Positions 28,201 to 56,222 of a stretch of DNA of 64,000 nucleotides are shown here, piece by piece. The number at the start of each line of letters is the position of its first letter. The first letter of the stretch is position 1. The position numbers and the translations under genes were made by a program. The DNA is from Lagopus muta (lineage: Eukaryota; Chordata; Aves; Galliformes; Phasianidae): positions 9,849,219-9,913,218 of the forward strand of contig NC_064444.1 in NCBI RefSeq assembly GCF_023343835.1. Reading direction: 5' to 3'. The notes below the pieces were generated by a model. The model saw nothing but the letters and a program-made list of their open reading frames with translations. It was not told the DNA's origin and did no database searches.

Positions 28201-31200
28201 GACAACTCAGTTCTGTTTTTTTTTTCAGGGAAGGCCCATTTACACAAAGCCATTGTTTACCACGAAGAAGCTCTAAGAGTCTGTGGTTTGTGCAAAAAAC
28301 TTCGAAACATTGAAGTTCTTCTGGAGGTTCTGACAGCTGCACATAAGCGCTCACTTCTCAAATATGCTCAGCAGGAGACAGAAGATGACTTTCTCAGTCT
28401 AATCCAGGCTCCAGATATTCTTCGTAAGTATCCACAGTGAGAAATAAAGGCATCTAACAGAGTGTTTCATGATGATCCCCTTCAAGGGACTAACAGAATA
28501 ATCTTCAGATCACACTAAGAAATCTAGGAAAGGCTTGAAAGAAAAAAGGAGGGGGTAGATAATGGATGTGCCTGAAGGAGGTAAAAAAAATGGTGTTAGA
28601 AGATGAATTCTTCTGTTATCTGTTGTGGCATGAAATATTTGCATGAAGGATGAGATAAGTACTTGCATGGGGATATGACTTTATTATACAATTTCTCTAA
28701 TATTTAAATATATTTAGATGTTTACTTATCTGATTCTGTGATACATGTGTATGTACATGTATACATACGCATATAAAGAGGACAATATCAGTGTTTTGTT
28801 GGAAAGGATTATTTTAAACTTTCTGTATTGATACTGTGATTTCTGAAGGTATTTTTTAAGGTCATTTAAAAATTTGTCTTGCACATTTCCACAAAAATGA
28901 GTTTTTCTACTAGTAAGAATTTAAGGTAAATTTCTATCTAGCTTAGAACACAAGAAATTCATGTCTTAACTAATACTGGAGAGAAAATGAATGTGCTTTT
29001 CTTTTTGTTTTAGCTAAAACAGAGCATAAAGTAGAAATGGTTGCTCCTCAGTTTTCCAAGGTGAAAGTTACAGACTTTTTTCACAGACTGGTATGTAACA
29101 TGCTAATGCCCACCAGCCTCTCATGCACGTTATGTGTAACCATCAGACAAGAAAGCACTACATGCTTACTGCTGTGTTACCTGCAGGGCCCGCTGTCAGT
29201 GTTCTCAGCCAAGCAGAGATGGACGGCTCCACGTATCATTCACTTCCACTGTGAAACAGGAGAGCTGGGATTCAGCCTTAAAGGAGGTTCACCAGTACAG
29301 ATTTACGGTCTTGATCCAGTTTGTTCTGCAGCAGTAAGTAGATTGGTGCAATATTAATGATTTATCTTTAGCACTGCAGTCTTTTAAAAGTGGTTTTAGT
29401 TTGTTCATATCTGCATGGAGTATTTACTGAGATCTAGTGTGTGTCAGTGTAGTCAATTAATGCAATCTTAGTACAATATACACCTTAGTTGCTAGAGAAT
29501 CTATATCCTTGACATCACATTACACTACTGTACATTTCTTTCATTGTTTTCAGTAGATAGAAAGTCCCAAACATAAAAAAGCAAGTATGTTATTCCCCAT
29601 CTAATTTGGGAAACTGGAAGAAACAAAGAAAAGTAGCTACAACAGTAAGGATGAGGCTCAGGATGTACCCGAGGAAAAAGAACACTTCAGTGGTTTTTGA
29701 TATGTTGTCGTTTTATGAAAGGGAATCAACACACTGAGGTTACTACAGCATAGTTACAGCAAAGGCAGAAGCAACCACATAATACAAAAAAGCTGACAGA
29801 ACAGAAATAGAAACTGGAGAACATGCCTCATGGGAATGATAAGATAACAAAAAAACTTGGGATTTAACTTGGGAGGAAAAAAAAGGATGTAAAACTAGCC
29901 AAGAGAATACCAATATCACATGTATCAACAGTAACTCCACAAAGTATGTAATTTCTGTACTTGAAATATCTGCATCTTTTTATGCTAGTTATCAGTTTTT
30001 GTTCCACATGTCTGACTAGACAGTGGCTTCATGGCTACTGTGAGGGAAATGCCTTTAGGGCAAATACTGCCTGATGATAAGAAACATTTTAGTGGCTTTA
30101 TGATTCCTGATGGTAACTCATGCACAATTTTTGACAGTCAGCGGGCCTAAAAGACGGTGATTACATTGTTTCAATTGGTGGAGTGGATTGCAAATGGCTT
30201 GGAGTGGATGAGGTTCTGGAAAAATTCGAAAGTGTGGGAGAGCAGCCCATTGAGGTTGAGGTTATCAGCTGCCAGGATACAACAGCATCTGCGGTACGTA
30301 ATGAGGCAAATACATTTGTGGATTTGATGTGGGAGGCTTTTGTTGTTTTTTTTCCCCTCTGGCTTCACTCCTGATTAATGTTTACTTTCAATTCACCTAG
30401 ATATCCCACTTTGCAAGTGAACAGATAGTGCATTTCAACATCTGGTGCTTTTTAAACAGTCCATTTAAAATCAGTAGAACTTGCATCATGACTTAGAAAG
30501 CTAAAGTGAAGTCTGTGTGCATAACAATGGTTTGGGCAGTTTTTTTTTTGTTGTTGGCAGCTTTACTTTTGTGTCTGTGTGTTAGTGGAACTACTGGGAT
30601 TAAATATGCCCTAGAATTCATATTGCAATTAATTTTCCCCTAACTTGTTGCAGAGAATTTAAAAAAATTACCATCCTGTTTGGCACAAGAAGAGCCATAA
30701 TGAAACAATAATTGAGTGCAGTAGAGCATCCAAGTCTACATGCTCCTTTTCTATTTGCTGTTAGCATAAATGACCTATATCATTTGTAGAAGAATTTACA
30801 GATTGGTGTGTTTTTATCTTGGGGTATTTTAACTGTCTAGTCAGTCACAAAACTGCCATAGAAGCTTTAGACTAAGGAAATGTGATCACAAGTTTAAAAA
30901 ACGTTAAGCCCTAAAAACATTATTTGTGATAAGGGAACATGTAGTTCAGCTAAATCCAGTGCTTCATGCCTCTAGCATTTCCTGGCAAGCTTAGACACTA
31001 GAATACTTGTTGCCTTAAAAGTGATCAAGGTGCCCTCACTGCCACTGGATTTCCTTGTTTGAAATCCATTTCACTTACTGACCACAAGGAATTGCATGCC
31101 TGTCATTCCAAGCTGCTGCTGGACACAAAAGGGCTACATTACAGTCAGGCACAGCTAAGAAAAGGCAGAGGGCTGCGCCTGCCAGATAACCCAAAACATT

Positions 31201-31893
31201 CTACATTGCACTTGTAATAGCTGCAGTCAACATGGAGTTTGTTCAGAGCATTTACCAAAAACTCTAAAGACTTTCTGGACTCCAGGGACAACAGAGACTC
31301 GCCTTGAGGGATTTGTGCAAGAACTGCATGCCCAAGTGTTGTAGAGAGGTTGCTGTATATGTCATGCAGCACTTACTGGCTTTTGTGTAACTGTAACAGC
31401 ACCACCACTGTACAGGGACTTGTGAATCTTTTAGATTTGCACAGTAAACCCCTTCAGTCTGCAAGGGCAAAACACCAGAAATCCCAGCGCGCTGAAGGAC
31501 TTTGTGTTCTGTACTAATTAGCACAGAATGCTTGCTGTAGTCTGCCTTGGAAAACTATTTGCACAGTAATCTTTTGTTGTCTTCAAATTGTTGACCCATT
31601 TTCAGTGACTGGTGCTTATAATTCTTCTCTCTTTCCTACAGCATAGCAAGAGTGCCACTTACTCTGTGGGAATGCAGAAGACATACTCCCTGATCTGTTT
31701 AGCCATGGAAGAGAACAAGACTGATCAGGCTAAGAAAGCCCCACTCAAACTGCCTTTTCTAAGTTGGGGAACTAAAAATAGACAGAAGGCTGCAAGCACC
31801 CTCTGCCTTCCTTCAGCTGTGGCTGCAAGTTCTCAGGTTAAGAAAAAGTTTTCTCCCTTCACGTTTCTGGGTACAGAAAGTTCACTGTACTGA
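6723..31893 (+). CDS. RHPN2: Rhophilin-2, complete, 15 coding exons
   Basis: RHPN2 is a scaffold that binds Rho GTPases and acts on the actin cytoskeleton. Coding exons: 6723-6779, 16284-16399, 17979-18107, 20898-20973, 22032-22109, 22597-22721, 23639-23805, 25939-26126, 27392-27548, 28017-28136, 28229-28423, 29014-29090, 29187-29333, 30138-30293, 31642-31893. All junctions are GT-AG and keep frame; the sum is 2040 bases, 679 residues plus stop, against 686 in human. Domain order is HR1 (about residues 25-100), BRO1 (about 105-465) and PDZ (about 515-595), ending in the tail TESSLY. Two tandem ATGs open the frame. The first aligns with human MTDALL and has G at -3; the second has the better context (A at -3, G at +4). 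The gene is divergent from GPATCH1 and convergent with FAAP24. Confidence 0.96.
6780..16283 (+). other. RHPN2: RHPN2 intron 1 (9.5 kb)
   Basis: The largest intron in the window, bounded by AAG/GTGAGA and TTCTAG/GGATGT. Its first 500 bases belong to the CpG island. Beyond that it is mixed-composition DNA with homopolymer runs (T at about 9390-9406, 12543-12551 and 12693-12706). I recognise no nested gene, RNA gene or intact transposable element. Two patches rich in homeodomain-type and forkhead-type words (10690-10930 and 12120-12295) stand out as possible regulatory elements. A 156-codon open frame at 13582-14052 has no recognisable protein. Confidence 0.8.
16284..18107 (+). CDS. RHPN2: RHPN2 coding exons 2-3: HR1 (Rho-binding) domain
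   Basis: Exons 16284-16399 and 17979-18107, joined across a CG/G arginine codon, encode residues 20-101. Visible landmarks are [33 protein letters not shown] and [20 protein letters not shown], the antiparallel helical pair that contacts Rho in the HR1/REM family. The region is closely similar to human rhophilin-2. The acceptor of exon 2 (TTCTAG) and the donor of exon 3 (GTAAGT) are strong. Confidence 0.93.
16400..25938 (+). other. RHPN2: RHPN2 introns 2-7
   Basis: The introns are 16400-17978, 18108-20897, 20974-22031, 22110-22596, 22722-23638 and 23806-25938, all GT-AG. They are AT-rich with small simple repeats, for example a (TTG)n run at about 21062-21076. Intron 7 carries a near-perfect HNF1 palindrome at 24018-24030. 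I saw no nested gene and no clear transposable element. Confidence 0.8.
20898..28423 (+). CDS. RHPN2: RHPN2 coding exons 4-11: BRO1 domain
   Basis: Eight exons (20898-20973, 22032-22109, 22597-22721, 23639-23805, 25939-26126, 27392-27548, 28017-28136, 28229-28423) encode residues 101-469, the banana-shaped BRO1 fold shared with ALIX and HD-PTP. Diagnostic pieces are [16 protein letters not shown] at the domain start, [49 protein letters not shown], and at residues 262-285 the conserved [16 protein letters not shown] with MMLAQAQE. The [11 protein letters not shown] core in exon 9 is also typical. No break or missing exon is seen. Confidence 0.94.
24018..24030. promoter_or_regulatory. HNF1-type palindrome in RHPN2 intron 7
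   Basis: The 13-mer GTTAACGATTAAC matches the HNF1 consensus GTTAATNATTAAC at 12 of 13 positions. It lies within an AT-rich intron about 210 bases after exon 7. HNF1A and HNF1B act in liver, kidney and gut epithelium. Function is inferred from the motif only. Confidence 0.4.
26127..31641 (+). other. RHPN2: RHPN2 introns 8-14
   Basis: The introns are 26127-27391, 27549-28016, 28137-28228, 28424-29013, 29091-29186, 29334-30137 and 30294-31641. Introns 10 and 12 are under 100 bases; the others are AT-rich without a recognised repeat. Intron 9 and 11 contain short TA/TG-alternating stretches (near 28740-28780). The minus-strand open frames near 31145-31524 in intron 14 have no recognisable product. 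Confidence 0.8.
29014..31893 (+). CDS. RHPN2: RHPN2 coding exons 12-15: linker, PDZ domain and tail
   Basis: Exon 12 (29014-29090) carries the linker with [15 protein letters not shown]. Exons 13 and 14 (29187-29333 and 30138-30293) encode the PDZ domain: the carboxylate-binding loop is ELGF at residues 521-524, followed by [20 protein letters not shown]. Exon 15 (31642-31893) is basic and serine-rich, with [30 protein letters not shown]-like and ASTLCLPS segments conserved with human, and ends TESSLY. The stop is TGA at 31891-31893. Confidence 0.94.
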
Positions 31894-33102
31894 ATCTTTC
31901 TGAAGGAGCTGTTACCATGAAGTTTTTTCTTTTAAATGTATATAAAACACATTGATCAATGTTGTCTTTATCTATACATGTGTATAACTTCAGACAAGTG
32001 CCACTGACTTCGCTTACTATGAAGATCAGAGTTTGGCAGAAACTGTAGAACTTGAGTCAATTTGAAGGTTAGAACAAAATGGTTTGAGAGATGGAAAAAA
32101 CAGTTTGTTGATGATAAAATGGCTTGCAGAGACAGGATTCCTTTGGAATTTCAAAATACAGTATCATCACCAGTTTTTGTAACTATTGTAGATGGGAGTT
32201 ATTTATTACAAACTTGATGCTGCATGCAAAACAGTAGGGAACACAGTGAAGGATGATTTTGCTGTAAAAATGTAGAGTTCATAATAAGTTGCTTAACACT
32301 ACTTCACAGAATTATCTTAAAGAACAAAGGAGAGAGGAAGCTGTTAGAGAAAATAGCTTTCTGCAAAGGGTGGTCTAACAGTTGTTCTTATGCATAAACG
32401 TTCTCTGAGAGCATGAGGTATATTCTGTGGAATAGCTGATATGACTTAGCAACAGAATTAGAAGGCTCAGAAGTCATACAGTCTTTTGAACTACAAAGGA
32501 CTTTGACTCTGCTCTTTTCTGATCGAGGTTACGTGTGCATTATTAAAAACAGGTTGTATGCCAGACTTGAAATTATTTAACCTAGTTACAAGATGATCTG
32601 CATTTCATTACTCTTGTTAAAATTGATAGTTGTGGAACAAATCTCAAAACTGACATTTTCTAGTATATTGACCAAGAATATGTAAGTTGTAGTGACACTT
32701 TCAAAACATGAGGAAAAAAAGTACTTAGAAATCACAGTGGGAGACTATTATTGTGCCAGGTAAGAAAACTGATATGAAATCTTCTACTTCTTGGAACATC
32801 TCATGAGCATGTATTGACAAGGAGATGAAAAACCTCTGAGTATTTCTGCTAAACTCTTCTATTTTATGAAATTAATTGAAAGTTGCTAACACGTTAGTGT
32901 TAGTTAATGTTGCTATCTACAGAGTAGATATTTGCTGTTTGATACTCAAAACTTATGGGAAAGCTTGTGTCTGGGTGTAAACTTCAGAGGTGTCATTTTT
33001 AGTTTCTTAATAATAGGTGTAAATATGTTAATGACTTATTTAAGAATAAAAATCAGATGCTGCCATTGGGTAATGACTCTGTGATTCTACTGCTGCTTGG
33101 AA

Positions 33103-33108
33103 AATAAA
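33103..33108 (+). terminator. RHPN2: RHPN2 proximal poly(A) signal
   Basis: AATAAA about 1.2 kb after the stop codon, one of two consensus signals 71 bases apart. Alternative use of the two sites is plausible. Confidence 0.5.
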
Positions 33109-33173
33109 ACATGTTACAAGTTTTTACTACTTTCTGGTAACATACCCCTGCAGGTTTCTGTAATGCTCCTTTC

Positions 33174-33179
33174 AATAAA
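33174..33179 (+). terminator. RHPN2: RHPN2 distal poly(A) signal
   Basis: AATAAA in TTCAATAAAAGT context, followed by pyrimidine-rich sequence (TCTCCATTCC and beyond). It is the last consensus signal on the plus strand before the convergent FAAP24 3' end. Confidence 0.5.
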
Positions 33180-33551
33180 AGTATCTCCATTCCTTAGGTC
33201 TCTCAGCTGCATGCCTTCCCCTTCCCACCATCAGTGGTCCCTGAGGAAACACAGGGCTGGGGGCCTTCTTCACACTCGAGCAAAAATTGGGGCTTTAAGT
33301 GCCATATGAATCCATATTTACTATTTTCTAGCAGCTATTTAAAGATTAACTTTACAGTGAGTGGCAGGCAATAGCTAACAAGATAAATACTCATTTCACA
33401 GCAAATTAAGACTTCAGCACTTTCATCATATGCTTCTAATGATATGGAATATACAAGGCTATTTTAAAATCCTATAAAATCAAAGTTTGCCACAGATTAA
33501 TGCTTCAGCCTTTAACTTTATTAGTACTAGTTTTTACTACTTCAGTTGGAA

Positions 33552-33557
33552 TTTATT
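33552..33557 (-). terminator. FAAP24: Candidate FAAP24 poly(A) signal
   Basis: TTTATT on the plus strand gives AATAAA on the minus strand, the first exact signal met downstream of the FAAP24 stop. A second copy lies at 33517-33522. They would give a 3' UTR of about 1.3 kb ending some 340-380 bases from the RHPN2 distal signal. Variant signals closer to the stop (for example ATTAAA near 34146) could be used instead. Confidence 0.4.
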
Positions 33558-33559
33558 TG

Positions 33560-34830
33560 GTGTACTGAGCCAGGTGGTCACTGGAAGAAGTGCAGAATGT
33601 ACTTTGGTGTTTGCCTTGCACTATCAATAGCCACACACGTTTTGGGTGTGAAATCCAGTCTCCATAGCAACATCAGTAACCAGTGACAGAAAAAAGCTAA
33701 AACATTTATAATGAAGTTCAAGTATTCCCTAGTGAGAAAATAGTATCTTGTTTTCTAGTTCTGGAAATTCTGATGTTTACTATCAGTACATAAAATAATG
33801 TAAAGCCATCTTGTAACTGTATTTTCAACCCAAGAAAGGAATCAGTGTAAGTAACAAATCCATCATCGCATGGATGATTAAGTTGGTTACAGAGGTTCTC
33901 TTAATGAACAGGAACTGAAAACTGCTCAACTGCCTTCCTGCTGTAATCCAAAACCCAAGTGATAGGATTGGAACTTACAGCACCTCCTTAACAGGTGCAT
34001 AGCAACAATAAAAATTACTACATGAGATACCACTTAAAATATAATGCAATATGTCAGGAACACCAGTCCACTTCATAAATAACTCCTGATTAGTACTGGA
34101 AGCACAAGATACAGTCAAAGCTTCCCACATATGGTAGTTGCTATATTTAATGCCATAATTAATCATCCCAACCTATATAGAAAAGCATATTAATGTCTAA
34201 AATCTTAGTTAATTTGATGCAAAGGAATAAATTTGGTAACGTCCTTTGGAGTGAAAAAAGAACTAGGGAAATGAGTTAGTGTAGTCAAAGATGTATTTAG
34301 GCAGCACTAAACCAGCGTGATGTTTGAGAAGCCCTGTCATTCACAGACAGGTGGAAATAAACAGCTAAAGCAAACTGTGGAGCCGGTATCAAGTGCTGCA
34401 TTGCCTTGCTGGTTGTGACATGCAGTAATCACTGTACTCAGCTGTGTTTCTCAGCAGTGTACAGTGCAAGAAATGTTTGATTTAAAAGGTCCTAAAAACC
34501 AACCAAACAAACATACTAACACCAGCAGTGTGAATTGATCTCTTTACCAGTTACTTAATGTAACAGTTACATAAATCCCAAGGCAGTATGACAGCATTAC
34601 CTTCATCTGAAACTTCTACACAATAGAGCACAGTTCTAGGGAGGATGGTACAAGTTTATATCCAAACGACCAGAACAGCTATAAAGAGGAGAGCAAGCCA
34701 GGTGATTACTCAGCACCCTCTAGTTGTTGCTGAGATCATAGAAATTACCATAGTAAGTTATCGTTAAGAACAAAACTTCAGAATTCACAAGAAACAGAAG
34801 CAGTTTTTCAAGAACAGCATAATATGCAAG
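33560..34830 (-). other. FAAP24: Probable FAAP24 3' UTR
   Basis: AT-rich non-coding sequence between the FAAP24 stop codon and the first minus-strand AATAAA. I see no repeat or other gene in it. Assignment to FAAP24 rests on orientation and the poly(A) signal only. Confidence 0.45.
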
Positions 34831-35073
34831 TCAGGAACCCAAAAATGTGTGGATTTGTTGTGCCACTGTTGGTCCAACTACGAGCTCGAGTTCTTTGACA
34901 GATGCATTACAAATCTGATGGATGCTTCCAAACTGTTGCAGTAGAAGCAGAGCTTTCGTTTTCCCAACTCCTGGGATTTGTTGCACTGTCCGAAACACTG
35001 ATGCCTCAGCCAGCTGTGAGCATTGTTTACGCAGAAAGGGGTTACTGGTGTGATCCTTACTTTGTTCACGGAC
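34831..35073 (-). CDS. FAAP24: FAAP24 last coding exon: (HhH)2 DNA-binding domain
   Basis: This exon encodes residues 136-215 after a TTGCTTCAG acceptor. The first hairpin is IPGVGK at residues 168-173, followed by ALLLLQQFGSIHQICNAS. The second hairpin is the degenerate VVGPTVAQQIHTFL at the C-terminus. This domain mediates FANCM pairing and DNA binding in the family. The stop lies at 34833-34831. Confidence 0.93.
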   Translation of the reverse strand, partial: VREQSKDHTSNPFLRKQCSQLAEASVFRTVQQIPGVGKTKALLLLQQFGSIHQICNASVKELELVVGPTVAQQIHTFLGS

Positions 35074-36699
35074 CTGAAGCAAAACAAAACCATAAGCAAC
35101 ACCGAATGCCCTCTACTGGAGCTCTGTATTTTTGCTTCAGTGCAAACCCACAAAGCCTCACCAGGAAACTCAACGGTTTCTTAACTTAAATAATGAATTC
35201 AAGCACTGATGCAATCAAGAAAGAATAAAGTAAAAAAGAGAAACAACCTAAGAAATTTCTTCAGCCTGACACAAAGCAAGAAAAAAAATAATCACAAGTT
35301 GGTTTTGACAGACAAGAATGGATTTCCTGGTGCTATCCAGTGGCATCTCAGTGCTAGATCACATACAAAAAATACAGTATCAACTTCTTCCATTTTTTTT
35401 CCTTTGCTTCCTCCTCCTACTGAACTGCACTACCTATTAGCATTTTAGGACCAAATGTTGGGCTCCCTTGAAATCACATATGTTTTTTCCACAAAACAAG
35501 TCATGATTGAGTGGAAAATAGGTAATTTTCTGCCTGTATTATATATGAAGTGACTCTCCACTAACATTAGAACTTACAAGTTGAGTAATAAGTTGAGACG
35601 CTTCTTCTTGATTTGCCACAGGAACCAACGCCATTCCAAGTTGCAGCACAACGAGCTTTTGCACTGCTGAGAAGTACTGCTCACTTATTGGAGTCTTCTC
35701 GACAATCACAATTCCACCAATGCTGCTGGCCTATATTGAAGGGGGTGGGGTGGGAAAAAGACCTCATTAACAAGCTGATGTGATGCAGCACAGAACCAAC
35801 CTGTCAAATCTGACAGAAGCAAGTCAGAGGAAAAATGAAAGCTGCACAAACAGCATTGAAGCTAAATAAAGCATTATTACACTGATGTGTAGTCTTTCGG
35901 TTTTTGGTATTTTGGTGGAAATACCACAGAATTTTAGCTCCACCAGAAATAAGAAAAAGTCACGATGTGAATGTTTTCAGAAGCACGGAATATGCAAGCT
36001 GCAATTGGAAACTCTTCCTCTTCTCCTGTGGTACTTACATTCCTAAACCGCACCAATCTCCGCTTGAATTCATCCCCTGCAACCAAATCTGCTTCAGAAA
36101 TATATAAAACACAGATTCTGTTGGAAAGATGGAAATCCACGAGTCCCAAGCCATCTTCAAAGACGAGTTTAGTTTTCCCTTAAGGTTAAGAATAAAAAAT
36201 ACAGCAATTTAAAGACACACACAAGCACTTAGCCACGCAGCTCTCCCGCCAATAATTCCGTTGGCTCGGCTACCAAACTCACTTAGCAGTCGTTCTTCTC
36301 TTCAAGTAAAACCTGCTTCAAGTAAAACCTTCCCAATACCTTTGACAATACCGATTAACAGCTCTTTGAAACTACAGATTCCAGGCGGCCTCTCGACACA
36401 CTTCGGCCTTGCAGAACCCTGCACCCTGCCGTACCTCGGTGGAGCTGCAGCCAGCTGCTCAGCGGCAGCAACGCAAACACGGCAGAGTTCATCACAGCCA
36501 CGAACTCAGATGTGGCTACGACCGAATGAAGCGCATTCCAGGAAGTTCGGCACCAGCGAGGAACAGAGGGCCGCTGTTCCCTCTCACCTTGCAGCCTGCG
36601 GGCCATCTCGGATCCCCTCCACTTCTCGTTCCCAACCACGTGTCCGTAAGGAACAACCACGGATCCCGCCGCGGCAGGGAGGTTTCCTTTGGCCGTCAT
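34831..36699 (-). CDS. FAAP24: Fanconi anaemia core complex-associated protein 24, complete
   Basis: FAAP24 pairs with FANCM and directs the Fanconi core complex to damaged or branched DNA in the nucleus. Coding exons, read right to left: 36588-36699, 36039-36178, 35578-35730, 34831-35073. They are GT-AG and in frame, total 648 bases, 215 residues, the same length as human. Residues about 15-135 form an inactive XPF/ERCC4-like fold: the nuclease ERK motif is replaced by IVEKTP around 93-98, as in other FAAP24 proteins. Residues about 160-215 form a tandem helix-hairpin-helix domain. The chosen ATG (36699) has a weak context, but the N-terminus PYGHVVGNEKWRGSEMARRL aligns with human from about residue 16 on, and no nearer upstream in-frame ATG was seen. 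The gene is head-to-head with CEP89 and tail-to-tail with RHPN2. Confidence 0.95.
35074..36587 (-). other. FAAP24: FAAP24 introns
   Basis: The introns on the minus strand are 36179-36587, 35731-36038 and 35074-35577, all with GT donors and AG acceptors. Intron 1 holds a direct 15-base tandem repeat (CTTCAAGTAAAACCT at 36300-36314 and 36316-36330). Nothing else is recognised. Confidence 0.8.
36300..36330. repeat. 15-bp direct repeat, two copies
   Basis: CTTCAAGTAAAACCT occurs at 36300-36314 and again at 36316-36330, separated by one base. It is a local tandem duplication in FAAP24 intron 1. Confidence 0.85.
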
Positions 36700-37084
36700 C
36701 GGACCTCCCTCACCTTTTTACTTCAGCAGCAGTTACGCTCTCTGAAAAACGCGGAAGGGAATTTATAACTCCACAGGCCAGCCGACAGAGCAGAAGCCCC
36801 GCTTCCTTCAGCAGCAGCTGCAAACCGCCCGCCTCGCAGCGCGCGCCTGATTGAAGGCGCCAGGCGCGAAAGAGGAAACGAAGCTCCACCGCCGAGAGCG
36901 AATGAGGAGGCGGATGGGGGCGGGGCTTGCCTCTGGTAGGTTGCTATGGCCGCAGTAAGGCGCACGCCGATTGGCGGAGCGCAAATTTCCAGCAAATCCA
37001 CCGCGCTGTTGCTGGCGGGTCGGGCGTGCTGGGAGAAGCGTCCGCAGGAAAAGCGGAAGGCGGTGGAGCGCGTTGTCAGCCGCG
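36700..37084. promoter_or_regulatory. FAAP24/CEP89 bidirectional CpG-island promoter
   Basis: Only 385 bases separate the FAAP24 start codon (minus) from the CEP89 start codon (plus), and the block is CpG-rich without a TATA box. Visible motifs: a perfect E2F site (TTTCGCGCC on minus, 36863-36871), a Sp1 GC box (GGGGGCGGGGC, 36916-36926), an inverted CCAAT box (ATTGG, 36970-36974), a second E2F-like GCGCAAA at 36979-36985, and an X-box-like GTTGCTATGGCC starting at 36940. This suits a cell-cycle-linked DNA-repair gene paired with a centriole/cilium gene. Activity is inferred. Confidence 0.8.
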
Positions 37085-55375
<18,291 letters not shown>

Positions 55376-55870
55376 CAATAAGAATAAAGATAGCATATGG
55401 ATTTTTATCATCAATGATAGGACTATTACAGAAAGAACTCTGTGCCTGAATTTGACAACACTGAACAATAGAACAGTTACCATCTTCAAAATTAATTTAT
55501 TTTTCAGAGTCATTAATATGACAACAGCATATTTTCTAGCTATAGTAATTATGAATATAAATCTATACTTTTATTTTTTGAAGAAAAAGCTGTTCCTTAC
55601 TCAGGCAAAATGTGGTGCAATTCCAAATTAAAACAAAACAACTATGCAGTTCAAGAGAAAAAAACAAAGCCGCTGATAGGCTTGGAGTTGTAACACAGGC
55701 AAAGCACGTTCCTGGCTTTAGATTAACTGAACAGCAAAAAAGAAAGCCTCTGTGTGGTAAGTAATGTCCCTTATCATACATCTTTATTAAAAGGCCTTTT
55801 GAAGGCAATTCCTTCAATATCACCAAATAAACTATAGATGAAATAAAACCAAAACTGAAGAAAAAAAACC
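55376..55870 (+). other. CEP89: Probable CEP89 3' UTR
   Basis: AT-rich sequence after the CEP89 stop codon. Plus-strand AATAAA signals occur at 55383-55388 (very close to the stop), 55826-55831 and 55842-55847; the last two are the more likely 3' ends. A further signal at 57173-57178 could end a longer form. A minus-strand AATAAA (plus TTTATT, 55783-55788) is also present and might serve a convergent gene. Confidence 0.5.
55826..55847 (+). terminator. CEP89: CEP89 candidate poly(A) signal pair
   Basis: AATAAA at 55826-55831 and 55842-55847, 450-470 bases after the stop codon. They are followed by A-rich sequence rather than a clear GT-rich element, so the assignment is tentative. Confidence 0.4.
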
Positions 55871-55918
55871 AAACAATTTTGATGCCTGTTCTCTGATCTT
55901 AACATCCTGATTTGCAAG

Positions 55919-56222
55919 GATGTTCTTATATTGGATTGCCTGCCAAAGATCTTGTTCTTTCAAGGACAGAAATATTTAACTGCAGAGCAGGTAAGGACAC
56001 AAACAGGTTTATGGTGTGTGAACGCACAGCTGTCCACAAAGCAGAACTGCAGGAATCTAGCCATCAGCACATTTCCTCCCAGCTGTACCAAGGTTGATGA
56101 AATGCTGACAGAAGATGCAGTCCTCCTCCTGACTGAGCGGTCTGAATCCCACTTCGGATTCAGCTGCTTTGCAGGAAGTCACACTGACTTCTTCCACAGC
56201 ATTTTCTGTAGCATTGCCAGTC
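55919..56222. other. Coding-like island, unassigned
   Basis: Two exon-like reads occur here and I recognise neither. On plus, 55919-55990 is a 72-base open segment between an AAG acceptor and a strong CAG/GTAAGG donor; it reads DVLILDCLPKILFFQGQKYL and then TAEQ. On minus, 56222-56057 is open after a TTCTAATTTAAG acceptor and ends in a TAG stop; it includes EEVSVTSCKAAESEVGF and FRPLSQEEDCIFCQHFINL, and a minus-strand AATAAA lies 270 bases further on (55788-55783). The minus reading would be the last exon of a gene convergent with CEP89. Either could be chance. Confidence 0.25.

Larger units (their letters stand above)
31894..33200 (+). other. RHPN2: RHPN2 3' UTR
   Basis: About 1.3 kb of AT-rich sequence follows the RHPN2 stop codon and runs to two consensus poly(A) signals. 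No further coding frame is supported. The end is inferred from the second signal. Confidence 0.6.
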
